A DNA stretch of 64,000 bases, taken from CAVVNN01 sp963838035. GTDB lineage: Bacteria > Actinomycetota > Thermoleophilia > Solirubrobacterales > 70-9. This document shows, piece by piece, positions 28,851 to 37,211 of this stretch. The stretch covers positions 62,001 through 126,000 of the forward strand of contig CAWIPM010000005.1 in assembly GCA_963838035.1 (NCBI GenBank), in the 5' to 3' direction. A program made the position numbers and the translations under genes. Numbering within the stretch: the first letter of the stretch is position 1; each line of letters begins with the position of its first letter. The notes beneath the pieces are model-generated. The model did no database searches, was not told the DNA's origin, and was given only the letters and a program-made list of their open reading frames with translations.

Positions 28851-28888
28851 GTTGCGCGGGGAGAGAGCGGACAAGGGTTACGCAACCC
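28851..28888 (+). promoter_or_regulatory. Leader with alternative stems before murein hydrolase gene
   Basis: GTTGCG (28851-28856) can pair with CGCAAC (28881-28886), or alternatively GGGTT (28875-28879) can pair with AACCC (28884-28888). The two options exclude each other. The leader ends with AAAGGG directly at the ATG of the downstream gene. This is the layout of an attenuator or RNA switch, but I do not see the conserved core of a known riboswitch class. Confidence 0.4.
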
Positions 28889-28916
28889 GTCGCAGCGGGG
28901 ATTAGGCGCCAAAGGG

Positions 28917-31541
28917 ATGAGACACAAGCTCGCACTGACCATTGCGCTGGCCGGCTTCCTGGTCGTGACCGCGTTTGGCGTCGGCATGGCTGGGGCCGAT
29001 CCGCTGACGACCGGAGAAACTGCTCCGGCGACCGCCCTCCCGGCCCCATCGGTCGAAGCCCCGGCCTGCTCGAACGGAGTCGACGATGACGGCGACGGGC
29101 TGATCGACAGCGAAGACCCGGACTGTGCCTCGCCCACGGACGAAAGCGAGGCGCCCACTCCAAGCGCGGCGGCCGGCGCCACCGTCACCGCTCCCCAGCC
29201 CAGCGGTGCCCCGGCCCCCGTCGGCGTCCACCGGGGCTCGCCGATCGACGGCAGCGCGACGGAGCACGGCAGCGTCACCCGCCATCAGGGCATCTCCGCC
29301 GGCGGGGGCAACAGCGCCAGCGGCGGTGTCAGCTTCCCCAGCGCCACCGGCGGCGGCGACCAAGCGCAGGCCGAAGGGCCGACCGGAGGGTCGCAGTACA
29401 ACAGCGGCGGCTCCCCCACTCCGACCAACCCGACAGCGACGATCGCCAACTTCGGCCCCGCCCCGATCGGCGTCCCCAACTTCGTCATCGACTCGTTCGA
29501 GATCCCGCCCTTCCTGCTGCCGATCTACCAGGCCTGCGGCACGGAGTACGGGATCCCCTGGGAGGTGCTCGCCTCGATCAACAAAATCGAGACAGCTTTC
29601 GGCACCAACCTCAACGTCTCCAGCGCCGGCGCGGTCGGCTGGATGCAGTTCCTGCCCTCGACCTGGGCGACCTACGGCGTCGACGCCAACGGCGATGGCC
29701 GCAAGGACCCCTACAACCCGGTCGATGCGATCTGCTCCGCGGCCAACTACCTCAACGCCGCCGGTGGAGCGAAGAACATCTACAACGCGATCCTCGCCTA
29801 CAACCACGCCGACTGGTACGCGCAGGAGGTTCTCACCAGCGCGCGGGTATACGGCAGGCTGCCGGCGAATCTGGTCGGCTCGCTGACCGGGCTCACCGAG
29901 GGCGCCCACTTCCCCGTCGCCGCCGCAGCCCGCTACGCCGACGACGTCTCGGCACGCGAGTCGCTGAAGCGAGGGCGCACCCCGGGCGGCAAGTCGCTGG
30001 GCGACGCGGCCGGAGTGATCTCCTCCTCGCCGACCCGGCGCGGCATCAACATCTTCTCCCACCAGGGGGCACCGGTGGTCGCGGTCAACGACGGCAAGAT
30101 CAAGGCGATCGGGCACTCGCGCAAGCTGGGCAGTTTCATCGTCCTCGAAGACGTCTACGGCAACCGCTTCACCTACGCCGAGCTCGGCCAGATCGTCCGC
30201 TCCGGCGGCGGCATTCTCGACTCCGGCGTGAGGCGCCGCCCGGTGGTGAACACAGAGAACCTACGGCCGCGGCTCTACGCGCATCCGCAGCGAGCCCATG
30301 GCCACGGCAAGGCCGGCCTCGGCAACCGCGTAGACAGTTCCCGCGGACAGCTGCGCGTCGGCACGAAGGTCCTCGGCGGCGCGGTCATCGCCCGTGTGGG
30401 ACCGGGCGCCGAAGGGGCCGACCCGCACATCAACTTCTCGATCCGACCGGTTGGGGCGGGCGCGCCGCGGATCGACCCGAAGCCGATCCTCGATGGCTGG
30501 AAGCTGCTCGAAGCAACCGCGATCTACCGCGCCGACGGCAAGAGCCCGTTCGCCAACAACCTCAGCGTCGGCGGAGTTCTGCTGCTCTCCAAGGAAGCGC
30601 TGCAACGACGGGTCCTCGCCGACCAGGGCCTCTCGATCTATCCCTGTGGGCGCTCCGACATCGCCAGCGGCAAGATTGACCGTCGGGTGCTGGCCTCCCT
30701 CGAGTACCTGGTCGCCAAAGGCTTCCGGCTGAAAGTCACCTCACTGGAGTGCGGCCACGGGGACCCCACCTCCTCGGGCGGCACCTCCGAGCACAGCACC
30801 GGCGACGCGGTCGACATCTCCGCAATCGACGGCGTGCCGGTGACGGGACACCAGGGCCCCGGCACACTGACCGACGCGCTGATCAAGACGGAGCTGCGCC
30901 TGCAGGGAACGATGCACCCGCAGCAGGTGGTCTCACTCGAGAACCTGCCGGGACCGACAAGCTTCGCCCTTCCCAGCCACGCCGACAACGTCGACATCGG
31001 CTTCGACCCGGGCTTCGAAGCCGATTACGTCAGCCCCTTCCTCAACGCGACCACCGGCCGCATCGACCAGGGCGTCGACTTCACCGGGACCGGACCGATC
31101 GCCGCGGTCGGCGACGCGGTCATCCTCAGCACCGGCGCACCCGGCTGGCCGGAAGGCGGCGGCGTCCTCTACAAGCTCCTCAACGGGCCGCAGGCCGGCC
31201 AGATCATCTTCGTATTCGAGGGAGCGCAGGCAACGGTGAAGCCGGGACAACGAGTCTCCGCGGGCGACCAGATCGCGACCTTCGTTCCCGGCGGCTCGAT
31301 CGAGATGGGCTTCGCCGACGCCAACGGAGTCCCCCTCAGCCACGCCGAATACACGGAGGGCGTCGAAACCGTGTGGGGTCGCAGGATGGCGACCTTCCTG
31401 ACCGGCATCGGCGGGCCCAGCGTCCTGACCCCGGGCCTCGGCCGGCTCTCGCCGGAGAAGTGGAACCGGCTGATCAAGCGCCTCGGCGAGATCGAAAACC
31501 CCACCGTCCTCGGCAGGCCGTCGAAGCACTCGCTGCCCTGA
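28917..31541 (+). CDS. Secreted mosaic murein hydrolase: lytic transglycosylase + LytM-like + M15-like + LytM-like
   Basis: About 874 residues. A signal peptide (residues 1-27) is followed by a calcium-type repeat (CSNGVDDDGDGLIDSEDPDC, 51-70) and a 100-residue Gly/Ser/Pro linker. A lytic transglycosylase domain spans about 195-320 (catalytic Glu 225 in NKIETAFG, then GAVGWMQFLPSTWATYGVD). A degenerate LytM/M23 fold spans about 375-510 and an M15 D,D-peptidase-like domain about 570-695 (SEHSTGDAVDI matches SxHxxGxAxD). A second degenerate M23-like domain lies at about 705-820 (DQGVDFTGTGPIAAVG, zinc His lost). It probably cuts glycan strands and perhaps peptides in the cell wall. ATG at 28917 follows AAAGGG very closely. 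The next gene overlaps its stop. Confidence 0.85.
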   Translation: MRHKLALTIALAGFLVVTAFGVGMAGADPLTTGETAPATALPAPSVEAPACSNGVDDDGDGLIDSEDPDCASPTDESEAPTPSAAAGATVTAPQPSGAPAPVGVHRGSPIDGSATEHGSVTRHQGISAGGGNSASGGVSFPSATGGGDQAQAEGPTGGSQYNSGGSPTPTNPTATIANFGPAPIGVPNFVIDSFEIPPFLLPIYQACGTEYGIPWEVLASINKIETAFGTNLNVSSAGAVGWMQFLPSTWATYGVDANGDGRKDPYNPVDAICSAANYLNAAGGAKNIYNAILAYNHADWYAQEVLTSARVYGRLPANLVGSLTGLTEGAHFPVAAAARYADDVSARESLKRGRTPGGKSLGDAAGVISSSPTRRGINIFSHQGAPVVAVNDGKIKAIGHSRKLGSFIVLEDVYGNRFTYAELGQIVRSGGGILDSGVRRRPVVNTENLRPRLYAHPQRAHGHGKAGLGNRVDSSRGQLRVGTKVLGGAVIARVGPGAEGADPHINFSIRPVGAGAPRIDPKPILDGWKLLEATAIYRADGKSPFANNLSVGGVLLLSKEALQRRVLADQGLSIYPCGRSDIASGKIDRRVLASLEYLVAKGFRLKVTSLECGHGDPTSSGGTSEHSTGDAVDISAIDGVPVTGHQGPGTLTDALIKTELRLQGTMHPQQVVSLENLPGPTSFALPSHADNVDIGFDPGFEADYVSPFLNATTGRIDQGVDFTGTGPIAAVGDAVILSTGAPGWPEGGGVLYKLLNGPQAGQIIFVFEGAQATVKPGQRVSAGDQIATFVPGGSIEMGFADANGVPLSHAEYTEGVETVWGRRMATFLTGIGGPSVLTPGLGRLSPEKWNRLIKRLGEIENPTVLGRPSKHSLP

Positions 31542-32419
31542 CCCAATTCTTCGGATTCGCGCAGCTCGAGTTCGCAGGACATCTGGCGGTGGCCGACGGG
31601 CGCTACCTCGCGCGCGGAGGTGGCGAGACGGCGAGAGAGAGTGTGCTGGTCCTCGAAACGGTGGGGACACCGGGGCCGGCGCCGAAACGACGTCGTCGCG
31701 GCCGAGACCTGGACGCTGCGAGCCCACCGACGACCCTTCCGCTGGCCCGTGTCACGGTCGTGCGGGCCCATGCGCCGTTCGACTCCGCGGACGACGCTGC
31801 CCGCTGGCTGGAGCGGATGAGCGGCTCCGGGGATGAAGTCGACGCGCTGCTCGCCGAGGCGATCGACCTGCTGAATCGGGCGCTGCACGCCCACGCCACA
31901 GCCAGCGCCGATCCGCGCGCCGTCGAACTGAGCCCGGAGGGCGCCGTGAAGGCCCGGATCGGCTATGGCAGCGGCGAACAGGTCGCGGCGGGCCGCTTCG
32001 CCGCGGCGGAGGAGATCGACGTGCGGGCGACGGGTCAGTCGCGGCGACGTCGAGTGCGCGTTGAGGATCTCCGCCCGCAGGAGCGCACCGCCGCGGTGCT
32101 CGGCGGCCGGGCGCGGATCGACGCCTGCGAGACCCTGATCCTGCGCGCCCGGGCCGACCTCGACGCTGGCCGTGACCGCGAGGCGGCGCTGCAGCTGCGC
32201 GTGGGGCTGGAGGCGCTTCTCGCCGAGCTCTCGGGCGCAGTTCGGGACCCCGGCCACGACCGCGACATGGAGGCTCTGCACGAGCGGCGGGGCGAGGCGG
32301 GCAAGGCGGCGAACGCGGCGCTGAATGACGAGCTGGACGATTCGGAGCGGTCGAATGTGCGCGAGCTGCTGGAAATCTGCGAGCGCGTGCTGCGCCGCCG
32401 CCGCGTGCTGCGCGGATAG
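31538..32419 (+). CDS. Conserved hypothetical protein, apparent CTG start
   Basis: About 293 residues, no signal peptide or membrane segment. The protein-like sequence begins LTQFFGFAQLEFAGHLAVAD right at a CTG (31538-31540) that overlaps the TGA of the murein hydrolase (CTGA, analogous to ATGA). The first canonical start (GTG 31589) would remove this well-formed N-terminus. A basic linker (PKRRRRGRDL) precedes a helical C-terminal half rich in Ala/Arg/Glu. I do not recognise a family. Stops meet tail to tail with the HAD gene (32419/32420). Confidence 0.65.
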   Translation: MTQFFGFAQLEFAGHLAVADGRYLARGGGETARESVLVLETVGTPGPAPKRRRRGRDLDAASPPTTLPLARVTVVRAHAPFDSADDAARWLERMSGSGDEVDALLAEAIDLLNRALHAHATASADPRAVELSPEGAVKARIGYGSGEQVAAGRFAAAEEIDVRATGQSRRRRVRVEDLRPQERTAAVLGGRARIDACETLILRARADLDAGRDREAALQLRVGLEALLAELSGAVRDPGHDRDMEALHERRGEAGKAANAALNDELDDSERSNVRELLEICERVLRRRRVLRG

Positions 32420-33076
32420 CTAGAGGACGAGGTGACGGGCAATCGTCTCGTCGAGCAGGGACTCAGCCAGGTGGTGGGCTTCCTCCAGGGCGATCCCCTC
32501 GATAGAGGGCACGCCGATAACGGTGAGGCCGGCCGCCCGGGCCGCCGCGACCCCGGTCGGCGAGTCCTCGAGCGCGACCACCTCGGGCCCGGGCTCGACA
32601 CGGAGCCGCAGGCACGCCTCCAGGTAGGGATCGGGGGCCGGCTTCGGCGCCGCGACCTCGTGTGCGCTGAGGATCACGTCGAAGCGGTCCTCGAATCCGG
32701 CGATCTCCAACGAGCGGCGAACGAAGACGAGCGGCGAGTTGGAGACTAGGCCGATCGGCGTCCCCCGCTGCTCGAGCGCATGGAGCAGCTGCCGCGCCCC
32801 GACCATCGCCTCGACCCCGTGCTCGAGCTCGGCGACGACCAAAGCGTTCAGCTCCTCGATCAGCTCCGCGGCCCGGCCGGGCTCGCCGAGTCGCCGTTCG
32901 AGGACCCCGCCGGCGACCTCCGCCGAGGTGCCGACCAGCTCTCGCTTGTGGGCGGGCGTGAACTCGACGCCGCGCCGCTCGAACAGATCCTCCTCAGCCC
33001 GCGTCCACACCGACTCGGTGTCGAGCAGCAGCCCGTCGTTGTCGAAGATGACGGCGGCGGGGAGCGGTGGCTGCAT
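32420..33076 (-). CDS. HAD-superfamily phosphatase (beta-phosphoglucomutase/Gph-like)
   Basis: A 218-residue HAD hydrolase. Motif I is VIFDNDGLLLDTES (nucleophile Asp and acid/base Asp), motif II GLVSNSP, motif III the Lys of APKPAPDPYL, and motif IV VALEDSPTGVAAARAAG. The helical cap between motifs I and II is of the C1 type. Substrate is likely a small sugar phosphate but cannot be specified. ATG start at 33076; divergent from the next gene (34 bp). Confidence 0.88.
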   Translation of the reverse strand: MQPPLPAAVIFDNDGLLLDTESVWTRAEEDLFERRGVEFTPAHKRELVGTSAEVAGGVLERRLGEPGRAAELIEELNALVVAELEHGVEAMVGARQLLHALEQRGTPIGLVSNSPLVFVRRSLEIAGFEDRFDVILSAHEVAAPKPAPDPYLEACLRLRVEPGPEVVALEDSPTGVAAARAAGLTVIGVPSIEGIALEEAHHLAESLLDETIARHLVL

Positions 33077-33110
33077 CGCGGGATCATCGCGAAACGGCTA
33101 GGTTCGCGAC

Positions 33111-33584
33111 ATGCCCTTCCATGTCGAGGTCAGCTCCTACTCCGCCCACCGGCACGCTCGGGTCTTCAACCTCGGCGAGGCGGAGATGCGGCAGACGGTG
33201 CTCGAGCCCTGGGTCGAGGGCAGGCCGTTCGAGTTCGGCGAAAAGGAATGGGATCCACGCGAGTGCAGCCTGCGGGTGCTCGAGGGGCCAACGCTGGAAG
33301 GGCCCGACCTCGCATTCGGGCAGGGTTGGTCGAACGCCCAGCGCTCGGCCGAGGACGTCACTCGGCAGATGCTCGAGGTTGCCGAGCAGGGCACACCCGT
33401 GCCGGGCGCCGCGGTGATCGCGGCGGACTCGCTGGACACGGCGCTGGCGATGCTGCGCGCGGGTGAGGGGCCGCAGCCGGTTCGCTGGTCGGAGGCCTGG
33501 GGCCGTGTCGACGGCCGCGACCCCTCGGTCGCGGCCGTGATCCTGGTCCTCAGGCCGTCTGAGCCTGAGGCGACCCGAAGCTGA
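33111..33584 (+). CDS. Conserved hypothetical protein
   Basis: A 157-residue soluble, acidic protein beginning MPFHVEVSSYSAHRHARVFN, with a central SNAQRSAEDVTRQMLEVAEQ helix. No signal peptide, membrane segment or catalytic motif that I recognise. ATG at 33111 has no strong ribosome site. Its 3' end overlaps the convergent universal stress protein gene by 35 nt. Confidence 0.6.
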   Translation: MPFHVEVSSYSAHRHARVFNLGEAEMRQTVLEPWVEGRPFEFGEKEWDPRECSLRVLEGPTLEGPDLAFGQGWSNAQRSAEDVTRQMLEVAEQGTPVPGAAVIAADSLDTALAMLRAGEGPQPVRWSEAWGRVDGRDPSVAAVILVLRPSEPEATRS

Positions 33585-34227
33585 GCGCGACTCCGCGCGG
33601 AACCACCAGCACCGGCTGGGTCGCGGTCTCGACCACGTAGTCGCTGGCCGCGCTGAGGGTGACCTTGCCAGTCGGCGACTCGGGCCGCGACCCGACCACG
33701 AGCAGGTCGACGTGCCCGCCGTCATGCTCGGTGACGCCGGCGCCAAGGGCCGCCGCGAGGCTGCGAGCGGTCTCCCCCGCCGTCTCGTCGCCCTCGTCGA
33801 TGACGCCGATCGTGTTAATGCTGACCGACGGGCGCGAGTGCAGGCCCACAGGGGCGACCGCGATCGCCGCCGGGCCGCCGAGCAGCAGTTTGTGGGCGGG
33901 GATCCCGGGTTTGACCGTACCGGGGGCCGTGCGGTACTCAGAGCCGAAGACGATGACGTCGGCGTTCTCGCGCTCGGCCAGCTCCGCCAGGCCGACGCTG
34001 GTCCCGGCATTGACGACGACGTGGCGGGGCATGTCCGGCGCGCCGACCGAGGCGGCGCCACGAGCCAGCAGATCCTCGGCCTCCCTCTCCTCGAGCGCTC
34101 CGCCCTGGGAGTGGCGGACGTAGGCAAGGGAGAGCTCGGCGCCGGAGTAGGCGAGCAGGCGACCGAGCGCCAGCGCGTCGCGGTCGTTGTCGGTGTCGTC
34201 GTAGGAAACGATTATGCGTGTGGCCAT
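33550..34227 (-). CDS. Universal stress protein (tandem UspA-like)
   Basis: A 225-residue protein starting MATRIIVSYDDTDNDRDALAL, the typical Usp beta1-alpha1 with the acidic triplet, then a helix-rich centre with VIVFGSEYRTAPG and a second half ending PVLVVPRGVALSF. The glycine-rich ATP loop G-2x-G-9x-G is only partly recognisable (VVGSRPESPTGKVTLSAASD). ATG at 34227 has an excellent AAGGAG site. It is divergent from a LysR regulator and may be its target. Confidence 0.85.
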   Translation of the reverse strand: MATRIIVSYDDTDNDRDALALGRLLAYSGAELSLAYVRHSQGGALEEREAEDLLARGAASVGAPDMPRHVVVNAGTSVGLAELAERENADVIVFGSEYRTAPGTVKPGIPAHKLLLGGPAAIAVAPVGLHSRPSVSINTIGVIDEGDETAGETARSLAAALGAGVTEHDGGHVDLLVVGSRPESPTGKVTLSAASDYVVETATQPVLVVPRGVALSFGSPQAQTA

Positions 34228-34316
34228 TTGAGGTCTCCTTGGTGATTTGAAGGTCTGGCGTTTGAAGTTCGAGGCGATGGTCACATCTTCCTTGCATCAG
34301 CACAACTGTTATTACC

Positions 34317-34329
34317 TATCTTCTCGATA
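34317..34329. promoter_or_regulatory. LysR-type operator (T-N11-A)
   Basis: TATC-TTCTC-GATA is a 13-base dyad of T-N11-A form, 10 bp upstream of the lysR ATG, inside an AT-rich 112-bp divergent region shared with the universal stress protein gene. A second imperfect dyad (AAGC/GCTT) follows. This is the classical place for LysR autoregulation. Confidence 0.5.
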
Positions 34330-34339
34330 AGCTTTTCTA

Positions 34340-35257
34340 ATGCTTAATGCCGCCCGGCTCAATGTATTGCGGGAGGTGGTGGCGCGGGGGTCGTTCTCCG
34401 CCGCGGCCGACGCCCTCTCCTACTCGCAGTCGGCGGTATCGCAGTCGATCGCGACGCTGGAGGGAGAGGTTGGAGCGACGCTGATCGAGCGGGACCGGCG
34501 AGGAGTGCGACCAACCGCCGCCGGTGCGGCACTGGTCGGCCACGCGGAGGGCATCCTGGCGCAGATGGAAGCCGCGGAGGTCGAGCTGGAGGCGATCGCC
34601 GGCGGCCGCGGCGGACGGCTGCGCACCGCTTCCTTTCCGACCGCGGGGGCAACGCTGATGCCGCAGGCGATCGCAGGGTTCCGTGCCTCCCACCCCGGCG
34701 TCGAGGTCAGCCTGGCCGAGGGCGAGCCCGAGGAAATAGCGCCGCGGCTTCGCGCCGGGGAGTTCGACCTGGTCCTGCTGTTCGAGTTCGAGGGGGTCGG
34801 AGAGAGACTCGGAACCGGGATGAAGCGCTTCGAGCTGCTCGACGACCCCCTTCACCTGGCGATGCGTGAGGACCACCCGCTGGCCGGCCGCAGAGAGCTG
34901 ACGCTTGAGGACCTCCGCGAGGAGTCATGGGTGCAGACCTCCAGCTCCAGCCCCTGCGCCAAGCACGTTGTGCGGTCCTGCCACGCCGCTGGGTTCGAGC
35001 CCAGGGTCTCCTTCGAGAGCGACGACTACCAGACGGTTCAGGGCCTGGTCGCCGCCGGAGTCGGTGTGGGGCTGATCCCGCAGCTCGCCCTCTCCACGGT
35101 CCGACCGGACCTCCGCATCCGCGCCCTGCACCCGCAGAGCCCGGTGCGCAGGGTTTTCGCCGCGACCCCGCGCGCCGCCGCCGTGACGCCGGCCGTGGCA
35201 ACCATGCTGGACGTGCTGCGGGAGGCTTCCCGCGGTCAGCCCGAAGCCCCGGCCTGA
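34340..35257 (+). CDS. LysR family transcriptional regulator
   Basis: A 305-residue LTTR. The N-terminal winged HTH is MLNAARLNVLREVVARGSFS, with AADALSYSQSAVSQSIATLE as recognition helix. The effector-binding periplasmic-binding-like domain runs from about residue 90 to 295. It contains a Cys-Ala-Lys-His sequence (SPCAKHVVRSCHAAG), possibly redox-sensitive. It is divergent from the universal stress protein gene, and a strong hairpin terminator follows. Effector unknown. Confidence 0.9.
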   Translation: MLNAARLNVLREVVARGSFSAAADALSYSQSAVSQSIATLEGEVGATLIERDRRGVRPTAAGAALVGHAEGILAQMEAAEVELEAIAGGRGGRLRTASFPTAGATLMPQAIAGFRASHPGVEVSLAEGEPEEIAPRLRAGEFDLVLLFEFEGVGERLGTGMKRFELLDDPLHLAMREDHPLAGRRELTLEDLREESWVQTSSSSPCAKHVVRSCHAAGFEPRVSFESDDYQTVQGLVAAGVGVGLIPQLALSTVRPDLRIRALHPQSPVRRVFAATPRAAAVTPAVATMLDVLREASRGQPEAPA

Positions 35258-35283
35258 GCGGCGGGCAACGCGGTGCCGCCAAA

Positions 35284-35321
35284 CGGAAACCGCCCCCGAG
35301 GAGAGAACGGGGGCGGTTCCG
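35284..35321. terminator. Strong hairpin between lysR and amt
   Basis: The arm CGGAAACCGCCCCCG (35284-35298) pairs with CGGGGGCGGTTCCG (35308-35321) with one bulged A and a 9-base loop. It lies between the convergent lysR and ammonium transporter genes. Modest T-runs follow in the minus direction (GTTTGG), so it probably serves both genes. Confidence 0.7.
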
Positions 35322-35373
35322 TGTGGCTGTCGATTTGCCGAAGCCGGGGCTTCGACCCTGTCGCCCGACCGAC

Positions 35374-36723
35374 CTAGGAGGCCGGTCCCGGGACCGGCGC
35401 CGCCGGATGAGTCCCGGATGGGAACCCGAGCGAGGGCACGTCCGACGGGTACACCTCGTGCCCGTGGACGGCGATGTCGCCCTCCTCCATTTCCTCCTCG
35501 GTCATCCTCAGCGGCACGACGAGGCCGACCAGCTTGAGCAGGATGAAGGTGCCGATCGCCGAGAACACGATCACCCAGAGCGCGGTCAGCGCCTGCCAGC
35601 CGAGCAGGTGAAGGCCACCGCCGGAGATAGTTCCGGCGAGGGTCGTTTCCGCCATCGCGCTGTTGGCGAAGATGCCAACCAGCAGGCCGCCGGCGAGTCC
35701 GGCAAAGCCGTGGGTGTAGACCACGCCGAGCGTGTCGTCGACGTTTCGGAACGGCGCCATCCGGCTCAGGTAGTTGAGCGCGAAGTAGACGATCGTCGCG
35801 GCGATGACACCAATGATGATCGCCCCCCAGCCGTTGACGAAACCGGCTCCCGGTGTGATCGCGACGAGGCCGACGATCATCCCGTTGACGCTGCCGATCA
35901 GGCTCGGCTTGCGCCCGGTCGCATAGTCCCAGGCAACCCAGACCAGGAGCGCGACGGCGGTGCAGAGGTTGGTGTTGAGCACCGCTGCGGAGGCGATTCC
36001 GCTCGCTTCGTACCAGTCGCCGCCGTTGAAGCCGTTCCAGCCCAGCCAGAGGAGCCCGGCCCCGACCGCGACCATCGCCAGGTTGTTGGGGGCGTCGACC
36101 TCGCGGTCACGCTGCAGGCGCGGCCCGATCACCCATGCCGCCACGAAGCCCGAAACGCCCGCCGCGAGATGGATCACGTAGCCGCCGGAGAAGTCGACCG
36201 CGCCGTGCTGGGCGAAGAAGCCGCCGCCCCAGATCAGGAAGGCGTTGATCGTGTAGACGAGCACGGTCCAGAGGGCGACAAACGGGATCCATGCCTTGAA
36301 GTTGATCCGCCCGAGCACCGATCCGAGCATCAGGAGCGGGGTGATCGCGGCGAAGACGATCTGGAAGTAGGCGAGCGTCGACTCCGGGAAGGCGAATTCC
36401 AATTCGCTGAACTCCGGGATGTGCGCCTGCCCAAGCAGGCTCGAGCTGCTCAGGATCGATTCCGGCTTACCCCAGAAGTTCCCAAAGAAGCCGCTGTCGG
36501 AGATCGCATGCATCGGGACCCCGAACGCCATCTTGAAGGCAAACAGGCACCAGAGGATGAGCACGATCGCGAAGGCGACGAACGCCATCATCATCGAGTT
36601 CACCGACCAGCGCTTCTGCATTACCCCGCCGTAGAGGACCATCAGCCCCGGGATGCTCATCAGGCCGACCAGGGTCGCGGCGGTGAGCTGCCAAGAGTTG
36701 GCGCCTTCGCTCAACCATTCCAT
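35374..36723 (-). CDS. amt: Ammonium transporter (Amt family)
   Basis: A 449-residue trimeric-type channel with about 11 membrane helices. Family motifs include LVGLMSIPGLMVLYGGVMQK near the N-terminus, VDFSGGYVIHLAAGVSGFVA with the first pore His, and DDTLGVVYTHGFAGLAGGLL with the second. ATG at 36723 follows an AGGAAA site; a longer in-frame start exists but the extension is Arg/Ser-rich and unlike the family. There is no glnK gene next to it, which is unusual. The upstream region 36724-36875 is shared with a divergent small-protein gene. Confidence 0.94.
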   Translation of the reverse strand: MEWLSEGANSWQLTAATLVGLMSIPGLMVLYGGVMQKRWSVNSMMMAFVAFAIVLILWCLFAFKMAFGVPMHAISDSGFFGNFWGKPESILSSSSLLGQAHIPEFSELEFAFPESTLAYFQIVFAAITPLLMLGSVLGRINFKAWIPFVALWTVLVYTINAFLIWGGGFFAQHGAVDFSGGYVIHLAAGVSGFVAAWVIGPRLQRDREVDAPNNLAMVAVGAGLLWLGWNGFNGGDWYEASGIASAAVLNTNLCTAVALLVWVAWDYATGRKPSLIGSVNGMIVGLVAITPGAGFVNGWGAIIIGVIAATIVYFALNYLSRMAPFRNVDDTLGVVYTHGFAGLAGGLLVGIFANSAMAETTLAGTISGGGLHLLGWQALTALWVIVFSAIGTFILLKLVGLVVPLRMTEEEMEEGDIAVHGHEVYPSDVPSLGFPSGTHPAAPVPGPAS

Positions 36724-36875
36724 AGATCCGGTGTTTCCTTTCCTGTTGGTGGACTTGCGCGTAACCCTTCCGCCGGCAGGGCTCTGCCACCACATACAGC
36801 TGTCCAAAGATCGAGTCGGAAGGTTCTCCCGAATGTCGGGATCGGCCTGCCCCGCAGCGGCTAAGCTCCGGCGCG

Positions 36876-37211
36876 ATGCCGCTCGAAGGGCACCACCAGC
36901 GAGTCAATACGCCCCTGCGCAAGCTCAGCAGGCGCGAGCTCAGGGTCGTGATCGCCGGGACCGTCGTCACCGCGATCGCGATCCTCGCCCTGCTCTTCGT
37001 GCCGAGCCACAACGACCGGCCCCTGCTCGACGAACGCGCCGGCAGCAACGCGGGATGCATCGAAGTCGCCGTCGCGGGACGCGTCGGCAGCGAACCGGTG
37101 GTCGGTTGCGGCGAGAAGGCTCAGGCACTCTGCAGGCGCGCCTCGGGCTACGAAGGGCCGCGCGCGGAAACGATCGTCAACGCCTGCCGCGAAGCCGGCG
37201 TCAGGTTCTGA
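36876..37211 (+). CDS. Small single-pass membrane protein with four extracytoplasmic cysteines
   Basis: A 111-residue protein: basic N-terminus, one membrane segment at about residues 23-42 (VVIAGTVVTAIAILALLFVP), then an outside domain with Cys at 61, 78, 86 and 104, suited to two disulfides. The family is not recognised. ATG at 36876. Its end overlaps the convergent sirtuin gene by 11 nt. Confidence 0.6.
   Translation: MPLEGHHQRVNTPLRKLSRRELRVVIAGTVVTAIAILALLFVPSHNDRPLLDERAGSNAGCIEVAVAGRVGSEPVVGCGEKAQALCRRASGYEGPRAETIVNACREAGVRF

Noticed and set aside
28800..28916. Leader of the murein hydrolase as a ydaO/c-di-AMP riboswitch
   Set aside because: Gene context fits, but I cannot find the conserved GGGGAACCC-type and CCCGUCAGCUAACC-type core elements, so it is not called as a riboswitch.
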